Source of the DNA: Salmonella enterica subsp. houtenae serovar Houten
GTDB lineage: Bacteria; Pseudomonadota; Gammaproteobacteria; Enterobacterales; Enterobacteriaceae
Assembly: GCA_900478215.1 (NCBI GenBank)
Contig: LS483478.1
Span: 4,278,001 to 4,342,000 of the forward strand
Direction: 5' to 3'
DNA length: 64,000 nucleotides
Shown here: in pieces, positions 7,710-16,289 of the stretch
How positions within the stretch are numbered: position 1 is the stretch's first letter
How the letters are laid out: every line of letters begins with the position of its first letter
Translations under genes and position numbers: made by a program
The notes under the pieces: model-generated
What the model was told of the DNA's origin: nothing
The model's database searches: none
What the model saw: the letters and a program-made list of their open reading frames with translations, nothing else

Positions 7710-8774
7710 TTAGTTGTGGTACTGCGCAGAAAGTCGGTGCACCGCCTCCACAAACACGCCAGCATGTTCTGGCGGCACATCCTGATGGATGCCATGTCCG
7801 AGGTTAAAGACGTGCCCTTCTCCCTGACCGAAACCAGAAAGTATAGTCGCGACTTCGTCTTCGATACGGGCTGGCGGCGCATAAAGCATTGAGGGGTCCA
7901 TATTGCCTTGCAGAGCGACCTTATGGCCCACACGGCGACGCGCATCGGCAATATCGGTCGTCCAGTCAAGACCCAGCGCGTCGCAGCCGGTTTCCGCCAT
8001 CGCTTCCAGCCACTGACCGCCGCCTTTGGTGAACAGCGTCACCGGTACCCGACGCCCGTCGTTTTCACGCAGCAGGCCATCCACGATTTTATGCATGTAG
8101 TACAGGGAGAATTGCTGGTAATCACGGCCGGTTAGCACACCGCCCCAAGTGTCGAAAATCATCACCGACTGCGCACCCGCTTTGATTTGTGCGTTGAGGT
8201 ACAACGTGACGCTTTTCGCCAACTTATCCAGCAGCAGATGCAACGCCTGCGGGTCAGCGTACATCATCTTTTTAATCACCGTGAAGGCTTTGCTACTACC
8301 GCCTTCCACCATATAGGTCGCCAGCGTCCACGGACTGCCGGAGAAACCGATCAAAGGCACCTCGCCTTTTAGTTCGCGGCGAATCGTGCGTACCGCATTC
8401 ATCACATAACCCAGTTCATCTTCCGGATCGGGAATGGGCAGCTTATCGACATCGGCTTTACAGGTGACAGGGGCCGTAAAGCGCGGGCCTTCCCCGGCTT
8501 CAAAATAGAGCCCCAGTCCCATCGCGTCCGGAACCGTCAGGATATCCGAGAAAAGGATCGCTGCATCAAGCGGATAACGGCGAAGCGGCTGTAAAGTGAC
8601 CTCGCAGGCCAGTTCGGCATTTTTGCACAGCGACATAAAATCGCCCGCCTGAGCGCGAGTGGCTTTGTACTCCGGTAGATAACGGCCTGCCTGGCGCATC
8701 ATCCACACTGGCGTAACATCAACGGGCTGGCGCAGCAGCGCACGTAGATAACGATCGTTTTTGAGTTCGGTCAT
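7710..8774 (-). CDS. hemE: HemE, uroporphyrinogen III decarboxylase
   Basis: A 354-residue cytoplasmic enzyme that removes four carboxyl groups from uroporphyrinogen III to give coproporphyrinogen III in heme synthesis. The N-terminal signature PVWMMRQAGRYLPEY (about residues 21-35) includes the conserved arginines. FSDILTVPDAMGLGL, GFSGSPWTLATYM and the C-terminal FNLGHGIHQDVPPEH are all present. It is the first gene before nfi and lies downstream of nudC and an ERIC-like repeat. Confidence 0.96.
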   Translation of the reverse strand: MTELKNDRYLRALLRQPVDVTPVWMMRQAGRYLPEYKATRAQAGDFMSLCKNAELACEVTLQPLRRYPLDAAILFSDILTVPDAMGLGLYFEAGEGPRFTAPVTCKADVDKLPIPDPEDELGYVMNAVRTIRRELKGEVPLIGFSGSPWTLATYMVEGGSSKAFTVIKKMMYADPQALHLLLDKLAKSVTLYLNAQIKAGAQSVMIFDTWGGVLTGRDYQQFSLYYMHKIVDGLLRENDGRRVPVTLFTKGGGQWLEAMAETGCDALGLDWTTDIADARRRVGHKVALQGNMDPSMLYAPPARIEDEVATILSGFGQGEGHVFNLGHGIHQDVPPEHAGVFVEAVHRLSAQYHN

Positions 8775-8820
8775 TTTTACATTCCTTTAGCGTTGATGCG
8801 CCCAGTGTATACACAAAATC

Positions 8821-8980
8821 ATTCAAAGTGGATCAAGGCGGCAAACGAATGAGTCCCCAGGAGCTTACTGAAGTAAGTGACTGGGGTGACAAATCTGTCT
8901 GGAACAGATTTGAACGCCGCTAGCGGCGGCCCCGTAGGGGTGAATAACTTGAAGGCAGCCAACGAAGAGCCAATTTGAAT
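8821..8980. repeat. ERIC/IRU-like palindromic element between hemE and nudC
   Basis: The core GTCCCCAGGAGCTTACTGAA (8832-8851 region) followed by GTAAGTGACTGGGGTGA matches the two ERIC primer cores. The 160-bp unit is bounded by inverted ATTCAAAGTGG and CCAATTTGAAT. It contains nested hairpins: AAATCTGT/AACAGATTT, GCCGC/GCGGC and CCCC/GGGG. It would be transcribed between nudC and hemE and fold strongly. Confidence 0.85.
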
Positions 8981-8994
8981 GATGAAGTGTCATG

Positions 8995-9768
8995 TCAGTC
9001 GTATTCAGCCCGACACATTGCCACCGTATCTTCGATCAAGCGGCGCGCGACGGTGCCCGGCGGCGGCAGTAGCGGAAGATCGTCATAACGGTACCAATTT
9101 GCTTCCAGCAGCTCTTTCGGGTCGATAACAATCTCGCCGCTGTCATACTCCGCCATGAAAGCGGTCATCAGCGACTGCGGAAAAGGCCACGGCTGGGAGG
9201 TCACATAGCGCAGATTTTTCACCTTAATCCCGCTCTCCTCCATCACCTCGCGCGCTACCGCCTGTTCTAAGGTTTCGCCTACTTCAACAAACCCGGCCAG
9301 TACCGTATACACGCCGTTACGGTGGCGAACATGCCGGGCAAGCAGAATAGAATCCTCACGGCGAATGGCGACAATAACGCAGGGGGCGATTTGCGGGTAG
9401 TAACGCTCGCGGCAATGGCTACACAGCATCGCCCATTCGGTTTTACTCGGGTGCATAGGGTGCCCGCAATAGCCGCAAAATTTATGCGAGCGATAAAATT
9501 CCGCCAGCTGTACGCCACGCCCCGCCAGTTGGAACAGCCCTGCATCCTGATCGATAACCTGGCGAACCGATCCCATATCACGACGTCGATGCTGTAACAC
9601 CAGCCAGACGGGCTCGCCTTGCCATTCACCTATCCGGAGTGCGCGTTGCCCCACAAGATCGAAATTTGCCGCCAGTCCGTGTGGTAATTCCCCATATGGC
9701 AACCATAATTTTTGTTCATGGCTGACGATCCACCAGCCACTCTCTACTTTTTCAATTATACGATCCAT
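8995..9768 (-). CDS. nudC: NudC, NAD(H) pyrophosphatase and RNA NAD-decapping Nudix hydrolase
   Basis: A 257-residue enzyme that splits NAD(H) to NMN(H) and AMP and removes NAD caps from RNA. A zinc ribbon is formed by CGYCGHPM and CSHCRERY (about residues 98-119). The Nudix box is GFVEVGETLEQAVAREVMEE (start about 158), followed by the family motif SQPWPFPQS. It lies on the minus strand upstream of hemE and divergent from rsd. Confidence 0.95.
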   Translation of the reverse strand: MDRIIEKVESGWWIVSHEQKLWLPYGELPHGLAANFDLVGQRALRIGEWQGEPVWLVLQHRRRDMGSVRQVIDQDAGLFQLAGRGVQLAEFYRSHKFCGYCGHPMHPSKTEWAMLCSHCRERYYPQIAPCVIVAIRREDSILLARHVRHRNGVYTVLAGFVEVGETLEQAVAREVMEESGIKVKNLRYVTSQPWPFPQSLMTAFMAEYDSGEIVIDPKELLEANWYRYDDLPLLPPPGTVARRLIEDTVAMCRAEYD

Positions 9769-9860
9769 AGCTCTTGCACTACCTTTGCTTCACTGGCATG
9801 TTGTTAACATTATTTTTACATTTATGGTATACAGCCTTTATCTAACTTGCGGAGACAATC

Positions 9861-10349
9861 ATGCTAAACCAGCTGGAAAACCTGACGGAGCGCGTTGGCG
9901 GAAGCAACAAACTGGTCGATCGCTGGCTACATGTACGTAAGCACCTGCTCGTGGCTTACTATAATCTGGTTGGCATTAAGCCTGGCAAAGAATCGTACAT
10001 GCGGCTGAATGAAAAAGCGCTGGATGATTTTTGTCAGAGCCTGGTCGATTACCTTTCCGCCGGACACTTCAGTATTTATGAACGTATTCTCCATAAATTG
10101 GAAGGAAACGGTCAGCTTTTACATGCGGCAAAAATCTGGCCGCTGCTGGAAGATAATACGCAGCGCATTATGGATTATTACGATTCCAGCCTGGAAACTG
10201 CCATCGATCACGATAATTGTCTCGAATTTCAACAGGCTCTGTCAGATATCGGCGAGGCGCTGGAAGCCCGCTTTGTGCTGGAAGACAAGCTGATTATGCT
10301 GGTGTTTGACGCGATGCACGACGGCGCCAGAGTAAAACGTCCCGCTTGA
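9861..10349 (+). CDS. rsd: Rsd, anti-sigma-70 factor
   Basis: A 162-residue all-helical protein starting MLNQLENLTERVGGSNKLVDRW. It has the Rsd/AlgQ features WLHVRKHLLVAYYNLVGIKPGK and a DDFCQSLVDYLSAGHF segment. It binds free sigma-70 in stationary phase and favours alternative sigma factors. It is divergent from nudC and precedes the thi operon. A CCCCTC-TTAT-GAGGGG hairpin at 10385-10400 follows the gene; with no U-tract it is not a clear terminator. Confidence 0.94.
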   Translation: MLNQLENLTERVGGSNKLVDRWLHVRKHLLVAYYNLVGIKPGKESYMRLNEKALDDFCQSLVDYLSAGHFSIYERILHKLEGNGQLLHAAKIWPLLEDNTQRIMDYYDSSLETAIDHDNCLEFQQALSDIGEALEARFVLEDKLIMLVFDAMHDGARVKRPA

Positions 10350-10404
10350 GTTTTACGCCGTTAACAGGTAGGTTACAAACTTTCCCCTCTTATGAGGGGA
10401 TGCC

Positions 10405-10491
10405 ATCTTGTCGGAGTGCCATTTTGGCTGAGACCGTTAATTCGGGATCCGCGGAACCTGATCAGGTTAATACCTGCGAAGGGAACAAGAG
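10405..10491 (+). promoter_or_regulatory. TPP riboswitch (thi box) of thiC
   Basis: Conserved TPP-aptamer segments are present in order: TCGGAGTGCC, GGCTGAGACC, then CCTGATCAGGTTAATACCTG and CGAAGGGAACAAGAG. The P1 stem is CTTGT (10407-10411) with ACAAG (10485-10489). It lies in the leader about 100 bases before thiC. Bound thiamine pyrophosphate should repress the whole thiCEFSGH operon. Confidence 0.96.
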
Positions 10492-10587
10492 TAATTCTGC
10501 TTTATGCTGCTGCCTTTACGGGCGGCGCACATCCATTACTCCATCCGTCGTCTGACAAGCCACGTCCTTAATTTTTTGGAATGAGCT

Positions 10588-12483
10588 ATGTCTACAACAA
10601 AATTAACCCGCCGCGAGCAGCGCGCTAAAGCCCAGCATTTTATCGATACGCTGGAAGGCACCGCGTTTCCCAACTCGAAACGCATCTACGTTACCGGTTC
10701 GCAGCATGATATTCGCGTACCGATGCGCGAAATTCAGCTTAGCCCGACATTGATTAGCGGAACGAAAGACCACCCGCAGTATGAAGAAAATGAAGCGATT
10801 CCAGTGTATGACACCTCCGGCCCGTACGGCGATCCGGCTATCGCCATCAACATCCAGCAGGGTCTGGCAAAGCTACGCCAGCCGTGGATTGAAGCGCGGG
10901 CTGATGTAGAAACGCTTTCTGACCGCAGCTCTGCCTATACCCGCGAACGCCTGACGGATGAAGGGCTTGACGCGTTGCGCTTTACCGGTCTGTTAACGCC
11001 AAAACGCGCCAAAGCCGGACACCGCGTGACACAACTTCATTATGCTCGCAACGGGATCGTAACGCCGGAAATGGCGTTTATCGCTATCCGTGAAAACATG
11101 GGTCGGGAGCGTATCCGCAGTGAAGCGCTGCGCCATCAGCATCCTGGAGAAAGCTTCGGCGCGCGCCTGCCGGAAAACATCACTCCGGAGTTTGTGCGCG
11201 ATGAAGTCGCCGCCGGACGCGCCATCATCCCCGCTAACATCAACCATCCGGAATCGGAACCGATGATTATTGGCCGCAACTTCCTGGTGAAGGTCAACGC
11301 CAATATCGGCAACTCGGCAGTGACCTCCTCCATCGAAGAAGAGGTCGAAAAACTGGTGTGGTCGACGCGCTGGGGGGCGGATACGGTGATGGATCTCTCC
11401 ACCGGGCGCTATATACACGAAACCCGTGAGTGGATCCTGCGTAATAGTCCGGTGCCAATCGGTACCGTGCCGATCTACCAGGCGCTGGAGAAGGTCAACG
11501 GGATCGCCGAAGATCTCACCTGGGAAGCGTTCCGCGATACTCTGCTGGAGCAGGCCGAACAGGGGGTGGACTACTTCACCATTCACGCCGGCGTACTGCT
11601 GCGCTACGTGCCAATGACCGCCAAACGCCTGACCGGTATTGTCTCGCGCGGAGGCTCGATCATGGCGAAGTGGTGCCTTTCTCATCACAAAGAGAACTTC
11701 TTGTATGAACACTTCCGCGAGATTTGTGAAATCTGCGCCGCCTATGACGTTTCACTCTCGCTGGGTGACGGGCTGCGCCCGGGTTCCATTCAGGACGCCA
11801 ATGACGATGCGCAGTTTGCCGAACTGCATACGCTGGGCGAGCTGACCAAAATCGCCTGGGAATACGACGTACAGGTAATGATTGAAGGCCCGGGACATGT
11901 TCCGATGCAGATGATCCGCCGCAATATGACCGAGGAGTTGGAGCACTGCCATGAAGCGCCGTTTTATACCTTAGGGCCGCTGACTACCGATATCGCGCCG
12001 GGCTATGACCACTTCACCTCCGGCATTGGCGCGGCGATGATCGGCTGGTTCGGCTGCGCGATGTTGTGTTACGTGACGCCAAAAGAGCACCTCGGTCTGC
12101 CGAACAAAGAAGACGTTAAACAGGGGCTGATCGCTTACAAGATTGCCGCCCACGCCGCCGACCTGGCGAAAGGCCACCCCGGCGCGCAGATCCGCGACAA
12201 CGCGATGTCGAAAGCGCGTTTTGAATTCCGCTGGGAAGATCAGTTTAACCTGGCGCTCGACCCGTTCACCGCCCGCGCCTGGCACGACGAAACCCTGCCG
12301 CAAGAATCCGGCAAAGTGGCACACTTCTGCTCGATGTGCGGGCCAAAATTCTGCTCGATGAAAATCAGCCAGGAAGTGCGCGACTATGCCGCCGCGCAAA
12401 CTATCGAAGTGGGAATGGCCGATATGTCGGAGAGCTTCCGCGCTAAAGGCGGCGAAATCTATCTGAAGCGGGAGGACGCGTAA
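10588..12483 (+). CDS. thiC: ThiC, HMP-phosphate synthase (radical SAM)
   Basis: A 631-residue enzyme that rearranges aminoimidazole ribotide to 4-amino-5-hydroxymethyl-2-methylpyrimidine phosphate, the pyrimidine half of thiamine. The unusual C-terminal [4Fe-4S] motif CSMCGPKFC is present near residue 570. Core motifs such as SRGGSIMAKWCL, GDGLRPGS and EGPGHVPM are intact. It is the first gene behind the TPP riboswitch. The stop of thiC overlaps the thiE start by one base. Confidence 0.98.
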   Translation: MSTTKLTRREQRAKAQHFIDTLEGTAFPNSKRIYVTGSQHDIRVPMREIQLSPTLISGTKDHPQYEENEAIPVYDTSGPYGDPAIAINIQQGLAKLRQPWIEARADVETLSDRSSAYTRERLTDEGLDALRFTGLLTPKRAKAGHRVTQLHYARNGIVTPEMAFIAIRENMGRERIRSEALRHQHPGESFGARLPENITPEFVRDEVAAGRAIIPANINHPESEPMIIGRNFLVKVNANIGNSAVTSSIEEEVEKLVWSTRWGADTVMDLSTGRYIHETREWILRNSPVPIGTVPIYQALEKVNGIAEDLTWEAFRDTLLEQAEQGVDYFTIHAGVLLRYVPMTAKRLTGIVSRGGSIMAKWCLSHHKENFLYEHFREICEICAAYDVSLSLGDGLRPGSIQDANDDAQFAELHTLGELTKIAWEYDVQVMIEGPGHVPMQMIRRNMTEELEHCHEAPFYTLGPLTTDIAPGYDHFTSGIGAAMIGWFGCAMLCYVTPKEHLGLPNKEDVKQGLIAYKIAAHAADLAKGHPGAQIRDNAMSKARFEFRWEDQFNLALDPFTARAWHDETLPQESGKVAHFCSMCGPKFCSMKISQEVRDYAAAQTIEVGMADMSESFRAKGGEIYLKREDA

Positions 12484-13118
12484 TGTACCAGCCTGACTTT
12501 CCCTCCGTCCCTTTCCGCTTAGGTCTCTATCCGGTGGTCGATAGCGTAACGTGGGTTGAGCGCCTGCTGGCGACGGGCGTGCGCACTATCCAGCTACGCA
12601 TCAAAAACAAGCGCGATGAAGAGGTAGAAGCCGATGTTATCGCCGCCATCGCACTGGGGCGTCGTTATGACGCCCGCCTGTTTATCAACGACTACTGGCG
12701 GCTGGCGATCAAGCACAACGCGTACGGCGTGCATCTGGGTCAGGAAGACCTGGAGACCACCGACCTGAACGCCATTCGGGCGGCGGGCTTACGCCTGGGC
12801 GTCTCAACGCATGATGATATGGAAATCGACATAGCGCTCGCCGCTCGCCCTTCCTACATCGCCCTCGGCCACGTCTTCCCGACGCAAACCAAGCAGATGC
12901 CTTCCGCCCCGCAGGGACTGGAACAGTTGGCGCGGCATATCGAACGCCTGGCGGATTACCCCACCGTGGCGATTGGCGGTATCAGTGTGGAACGCGCCCC
13001 GATGGTACTGGCGACCGGCGTCGGCAGTATTGCCGTGGTCAGCGCCATCACCCAGGCAGCCGACTGGCGCGCCGCTACGCAACAGTTACTTGCAATCGCA
13101 GGAGCCGGCGATGAATGA
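12483..13118 (+). CDS. thiE: ThiE, thiamine-phosphate synthase
   Basis: A 211-residue TIM-barrel enzyme that couples HMP-PP with the thiazole phosphate to give thiamine phosphate. Motifs include QLRIKNKRDEE, LFINDYWRLA, GVHLGQEDL and the C-terminal phosphate-binding AIGGIS and GVGSIAVVSAI. It starts on the last base of thiC and overlaps thiF by eight bases, so translation is likely coupled. Confidence 0.96.
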   Translation: MYQPDFPSVPFRLGLYPVVDSVTWVERLLATGVRTIQLRIKNKRDEEVEADVIAAIALGRRYDARLFINDYWRLAIKHNAYGVHLGQEDLETTDLNAIRAAGLRLGVSTHDDMEIDIALAARPSYIALGHVFPTQTKQMPSAPQGLEQLARHIERLADYPTVAIGGISVERAPMVLATGVGSIAVVSAITQAADWRAATQQLLAIAGAGDE

Positions 13119-13869
13119 CCATGATTTTATGCGCTATAGCCGCCAGATCCTGCTCGGCGATATCGCCATTGAAGGCCAGCAAAAGCTGCTCAATAGTCAT
13201 GTATTGATTGTCGGCTTAGGCGGATTGGGTTCGCCTGCGGCGCTCTATCTGGCGAGCGCAGGCGTTGGCACGCTGACGCTGGCGGACGATGACGATGTTC
13301 ACTTGAGCAATCTCCAGCGGCAAATTCTGTTCACCACCGACGATATCGCCCACCCGAAGGCGCAGGCGGCGAAACTACGGCTGGCGCGGCTCAACCCCGA
13401 CAGCGAGCTGATCGCATTGAAACAGCGTCTGACTGGCGATGTGCTTAAGCACGCGGTAGCGCGGGCCGACGTCGTGCTCGACTGTACCGACAACATAGCG
13501 ACCCGTCAGGCGATCAACGCGGCCTGCGTGGCACTGAATACACCATTAATTACCGCCAGCGCCGTCGGCTTTGGCGGCCAGTTGATGGTGCTCACGCCGC
13601 CGTGGGAACAAGGGTGCTACCGTTGCCTGTGGCCAGACGATGTGGAGCCAGATCGCAACTGCCGTACCGCGGGTATCGTCGGTCCCGTCGCTGGCGTCAT
13701 GGGCGCCTTGCAGGCGCTGGAGGCAATCAAATTGCTCAGCGGGATGGAAACGCCGAGCGGCGAGCTACGCCTGTTTGACGGTAAAACCAGCCAGTGGCGT
13801 AGCCTGGCGCTGCATCGCGCCAGCGACTGTCCGGTATGCGGAGGGCAACATGCAGATTCAGTTCAATGA
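13111..13869 (+). CDS. thiF: ThiF, ThiS adenylyltransferase (E1-like)
   Basis: A 252-residue protein that adenylates the C-terminal Gly-Gly of ThiS so that it can accept sulfur. The ATP loop VGLGGLGSPAALYLASAGVG lies near residue 32. Two CxxC zinc pairs are visible, CYRCLWPD and CPVCGGQ. The ATG at 13111 (MNDHDFMRYSRQ) gives the family length; the frame is open further upstream inside thiE, but that extension is not family-like. Its 3' end overlaps thiS by 20 bases. Confidence 0.95.
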   Translation: MNDHDFMRYSRQILLGDIAIEGQQKLLNSHVLIVGLGGLGSPAALYLASAGVGTLTLADDDDVHLSNLQRQILFTTDDIAHPKAQAAKLRLARLNPDSELIALKQRLTGDVLKHAVARADVVLDCTDNIATRQAINAACVALNTPLITASAVGFGGQLMVLTPPWEQGCYRCLWPDDVEPDRNCRTAGIVGPVAGVMGALQALEAIKLLSGMETPSGELRLFDGKTSQWRSLALHRASDCPVCGGQHADSVQ

Positions 13870-14050
13870 TGAACCGATGCAGTGCGCCGAGGGACAAACC
13901 GTCAGCGGGCTGCTTACCGAGCTTAATCAGCTTAAACCGGGTGCCGCGCTGGCGCTGAATCAACAGATTCTGCCGCGCGAGCAGTGGCGGCAACATATCG
14001 TGCAGGAAGGCGACCAGATACTGCTTTTTCACGTTATAGCAGGAGGTTGA
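13850..14050 (+). CDS. thiS: ThiS, ubiquitin-like sulfur carrier for thiazole synthesis
   Basis: A 66-residue protein, MQIQFNDEPMQCAEGQTV to FHVIAGG. The beta-grasp fold and C-terminal Gly-Gly are the site of thiocarboxylate formation by ThiF. It starts inside the thiF end, in a different frame. The thiG start follows one base after its stop, so the genes are tightly coupled. Confidence 0.95.
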   Translation: MQIQFNDEPMQCAEGQTVSGLLTELNQLKPGAALALNQQILPREQWRQHIVQEGDQILLFHVIAGG

Positions 14051-14051
14051 G

Positions 14052-14822
14052 ATGTTACGCATTGCCGATAAAACGTTTGATTCGCATCTGTTCACCGGCA
14101 CCGGGAAATTTGCTTCTGCGCAGCTAATGGTCGACGCCATCCGCGCTTCAGGTAGCCAACTGGTGACGCTGGCGATGAAGCGCGTCGATTTACAGAAGCC
14201 AAATGATGCCATCCTGGCGCCGCTTCTTGAGGCTGGTGTCACGCTGTTGCCCAATACTTCAGGGGCGAAAACCGCCGAAGAGGCGATCTTCGCCGCCCAA
14301 CTGGCGCGCGAAGCGCTGGGAACACACTGGCTGAAGCTCGAAATTCACCCCGATGCACGCTGGTTGCTGCCGGACCCGATTGAGACGCTGAAAGCCGCCG
14401 AAGCGCTGGTGAAGCTGGACTTTGTGGTGCTGCCCTACTGCGGCGCAGACCCGGTATTGTGTAAACGGCTGGAAGAGGTTGGCTGCGCGGCGGTGATGCC
14501 GCTTGGCGCGCCCATCGGTTCCAATCAGGGGCTGGAAACCAAAGCCATGCTGGAGATTATCATTCAGCAGGCCACCGTACCGGTGGTGGTGGACGCCGGT
14601 ATCGGCATACCCAGCCATGCGGCGCAGGCGCTGGAAATGGGCGCAGATGCGGTGCTGGTCAATACGGCGATTGCCGTGGCGGATGACCCGGTCATGATGG
14701 CTCACGCCTTCCGGCTGGCGGTGGAGGCGGGATTACTCGCGCGTCAGGCGGTGCCGGGTAATGGTAGCACCTACGCCAGCGCCACCAGCCCGCTTACCGG
14801 ATTCCTGGAGGCGTCGGTATGA
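14052..14822 (+). CDS. thiG: ThiG, thiazole synthase
   Basis: A 256-residue TIM-barrel enzyme that builds thiazole phosphate from DXP, dehydroglycine and ThiS thiocarboxylate. The Schiff-base lysine region WLKLEIHPD (about residues 94-102), GCAAVMPLGAPIGSNQG and VVVDAGIGIPSHA are conserved. It works with ThiH, whose start overlaps its stop by four bases. Confidence 0.96.
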   Translation: MLRIADKTFDSHLFTGTGKFASAQLMVDAIRASGSQLVTLAMKRVDLQKPNDAILAPLLEAGVTLLPNTSGAKTAEEAIFAAQLAREALGTHWLKLEIHPDARWLLPDPIETLKAAEALVKLDFVVLPYCGADPVLCKRLEEVGCAAVMPLGAPIGSNQGLETKAMLEIIIQQATVPVVVDAGIGIPSHAAQALEMGADAVLVNTAIAVADDPVMMAHAFRLAVEAGLLARQAVPGNGSTYASATSPLTGFLEASV

Positions 14823-15952
14823 AAACGTTCACCGACCGCTGGCGGCAACTGGAATGGGACGATATCCGGCTACGTATCAACAGCAAAACTGCCGCCGATG
14901 TGACGCGGGCGCTGAATGCTTCACGCCTCAGCCACGAGGATATGATGGCGTTACTCTCTCCCGCTGCCGCCGATTACCTGGAGCCGCTGGCGCAGCGCGC
15001 GCAAAAACTTACCCGCCAGCGTTTCGGCAATACCGTCAGCTTTTATGTTCCGCTCTATCTCTCGAACCTGTGCGCCAATGACTGTACCTACTGCGGCTTC
15101 TCGATGAGCAACCGCATTAAGCGTAAAACGCTGGATGACGTGGAGATTAAGCGGGAGTGCGCGGCTATCCGTAAGCTGGGTTTTGAGCATCTCCTGCTGG
15201 TGACCGGAGAACATCAGGCCAAAGTCGGAATGGATTATTTTCGTCGCCATTTACCGGCTATTCGCCGCCAGTTTTCATCGTTACAGATGGAAGTTCAGCC
15301 CTTGTCGCAAGAAAACTACGCGGAGCTCAAAACGCTGGGGATCGATGGCGTGATGGTTTATCAGGAGACTTATCATGAGGCAATCTATGCACAGCATCAC
15401 CTGAAGGGAAAGAAACAGGACTTTTTCTGGCGGCTGGAAACGCCTGATCGATTGGGTCGGGCAGGTATCGACAAAATCGGTCTTGGCGCGCTAATTGGTC
15501 TGTCGGACAACTGGCGGGTGGATTGCTATATGGTAGCTGAACATGTGCTGTGGATGCAGAAACACTACTGGCAGAGTCGCTATTCTGTTTCCTTCCCGCG
15601 TCTGCGCCCGTGTACTGGCGGTGTGGAACCCGCGTCTGTGATGGATGAAAAGCAACTGGTCCAGGTCATTTGCGCATTTCGTCTTTTCTCGCCAGAAATT
15701 GAGCTGTCGCTCTCCACCCGCGAATCGCCGTGGTTTCGCGATAACGTGATCCCGCTGGCGATCAACAACGTCAGCGCCTTCTCGAAAACGCAGCCCGGTG
15801 GGTATGCTGACGATCATCCCGAACTGGAGCAGTTTTCTCCCCACGATGCCCGGCGGCCTGAAGTGGTTGCCGATGCGCTAACAGCACAGGGACTGCAACC
15901 CGTGTGGAAAGACTGGGACCGTTATCTGGGGCGCGCTTCGCAAACGCGGTGA
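14819..15952 (+). CDS. thiH: ThiH, tyrosine lyase (radical SAM)
   Basis: A 377-residue radical-SAM enzyme that cleaves tyrosine to dehydroglycine and p-cresol for ThiG. The CxxxCxxC cluster motif is CANDCTYC (about residues 81-88). QPLSQENYAELK and GLGALIGLSDNWR follow. It is the last gene of the thi operon and is followed by an intrinsic terminator at 16003. Beyond it the accessory island begins. Confidence 0.96.
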   Translation: MKTFTDRWRQLEWDDIRLRINSKTAADVTRALNASRLSHEDMMALLSPAAADYLEPLAQRAQKLTRQRFGNTVSFYVPLYLSNLCANDCTYCGFSMSNRIKRKTLDDVEIKRECAAIRKLGFEHLLLVTGEHQAKVGMDYFRRHLPAIRRQFSSLQMEVQPLSQENYAELKTLGIDGVMVYQETYHEAIYAQHHLKGKKQDFFWRLETPDRLGRAGIDKIGLGALIGLSDNWRVDCYMVAEHVLWMQKHYWQSRYSVSFPRLRPCTGGVEPASVMDEKQLVQVICAFRLFSPEIELSLSTRESPWFRDNVIPLAINNVSAFSKTQPGGYADDHPELEQFSPHDARRPEVVADALTAQGLQPVWKDWDRYLGRASQTR

Positions 15953-16002
15953 ACCCGTATGTAAACGCATTAGTATTTCACGAGCGAGTACGTAATGTGA
16001 AA

Positions 16003-16036
16003 AACGGGAGGTTGTTATCGACCTCCCGTTTTTTTA
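16003..16036 (+). terminator. Intrinsic terminator of thiCEFSGH
   Basis: AACGGGAGGT, an eight-base loop, then ACCTCCCGTT and a run of Ts. The stem is perfect over 10 bp and lies 50 bases after the thiH stop. Confidence 0.93.
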
Positions 16037-16138
16037 TTTTGTCATCGTCAGCATACGGGAAAACTGGTTAAGATCAGCTTCGGTTTTAAGGCCCTTAGCC
16101 AGTTCAGCCGCCAGCGCTTTGAGTTTCTTTTCGTCCAT
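16034..16138 (-). pseudogene. N-terminal stub of an IS256-family transposase
   Basis: A 34-codon frame, MDEKKLKALAAELAKGL onwards to QFSRMLTMTK. From memory, residues 1-31 match the N terminus of enterobacterial IS256-family (Mutator-type) transposases, which continue after RMLT with KLTVETAL. Here the frame diverges after RMLT and ends within the thi terminator. AT-rich sequence at about 16181-16208 could be the old IS end. The stub marks one edge of the island. Confidence 0.7.
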
Positions 16139-16289
16139 AATGTGCCTGTTTTGTTGTTGAAGTGAACATATCAAAAACAGGCAGATACACAATTTAAATT
16201 ACAGTCTCGTTGAATTGTTTAATATGCTTCTGCTGTGATGCAACGGTTCACTGCCCGAAGCCCCGCTTTATAAGCTGCGGCGTGTATAA

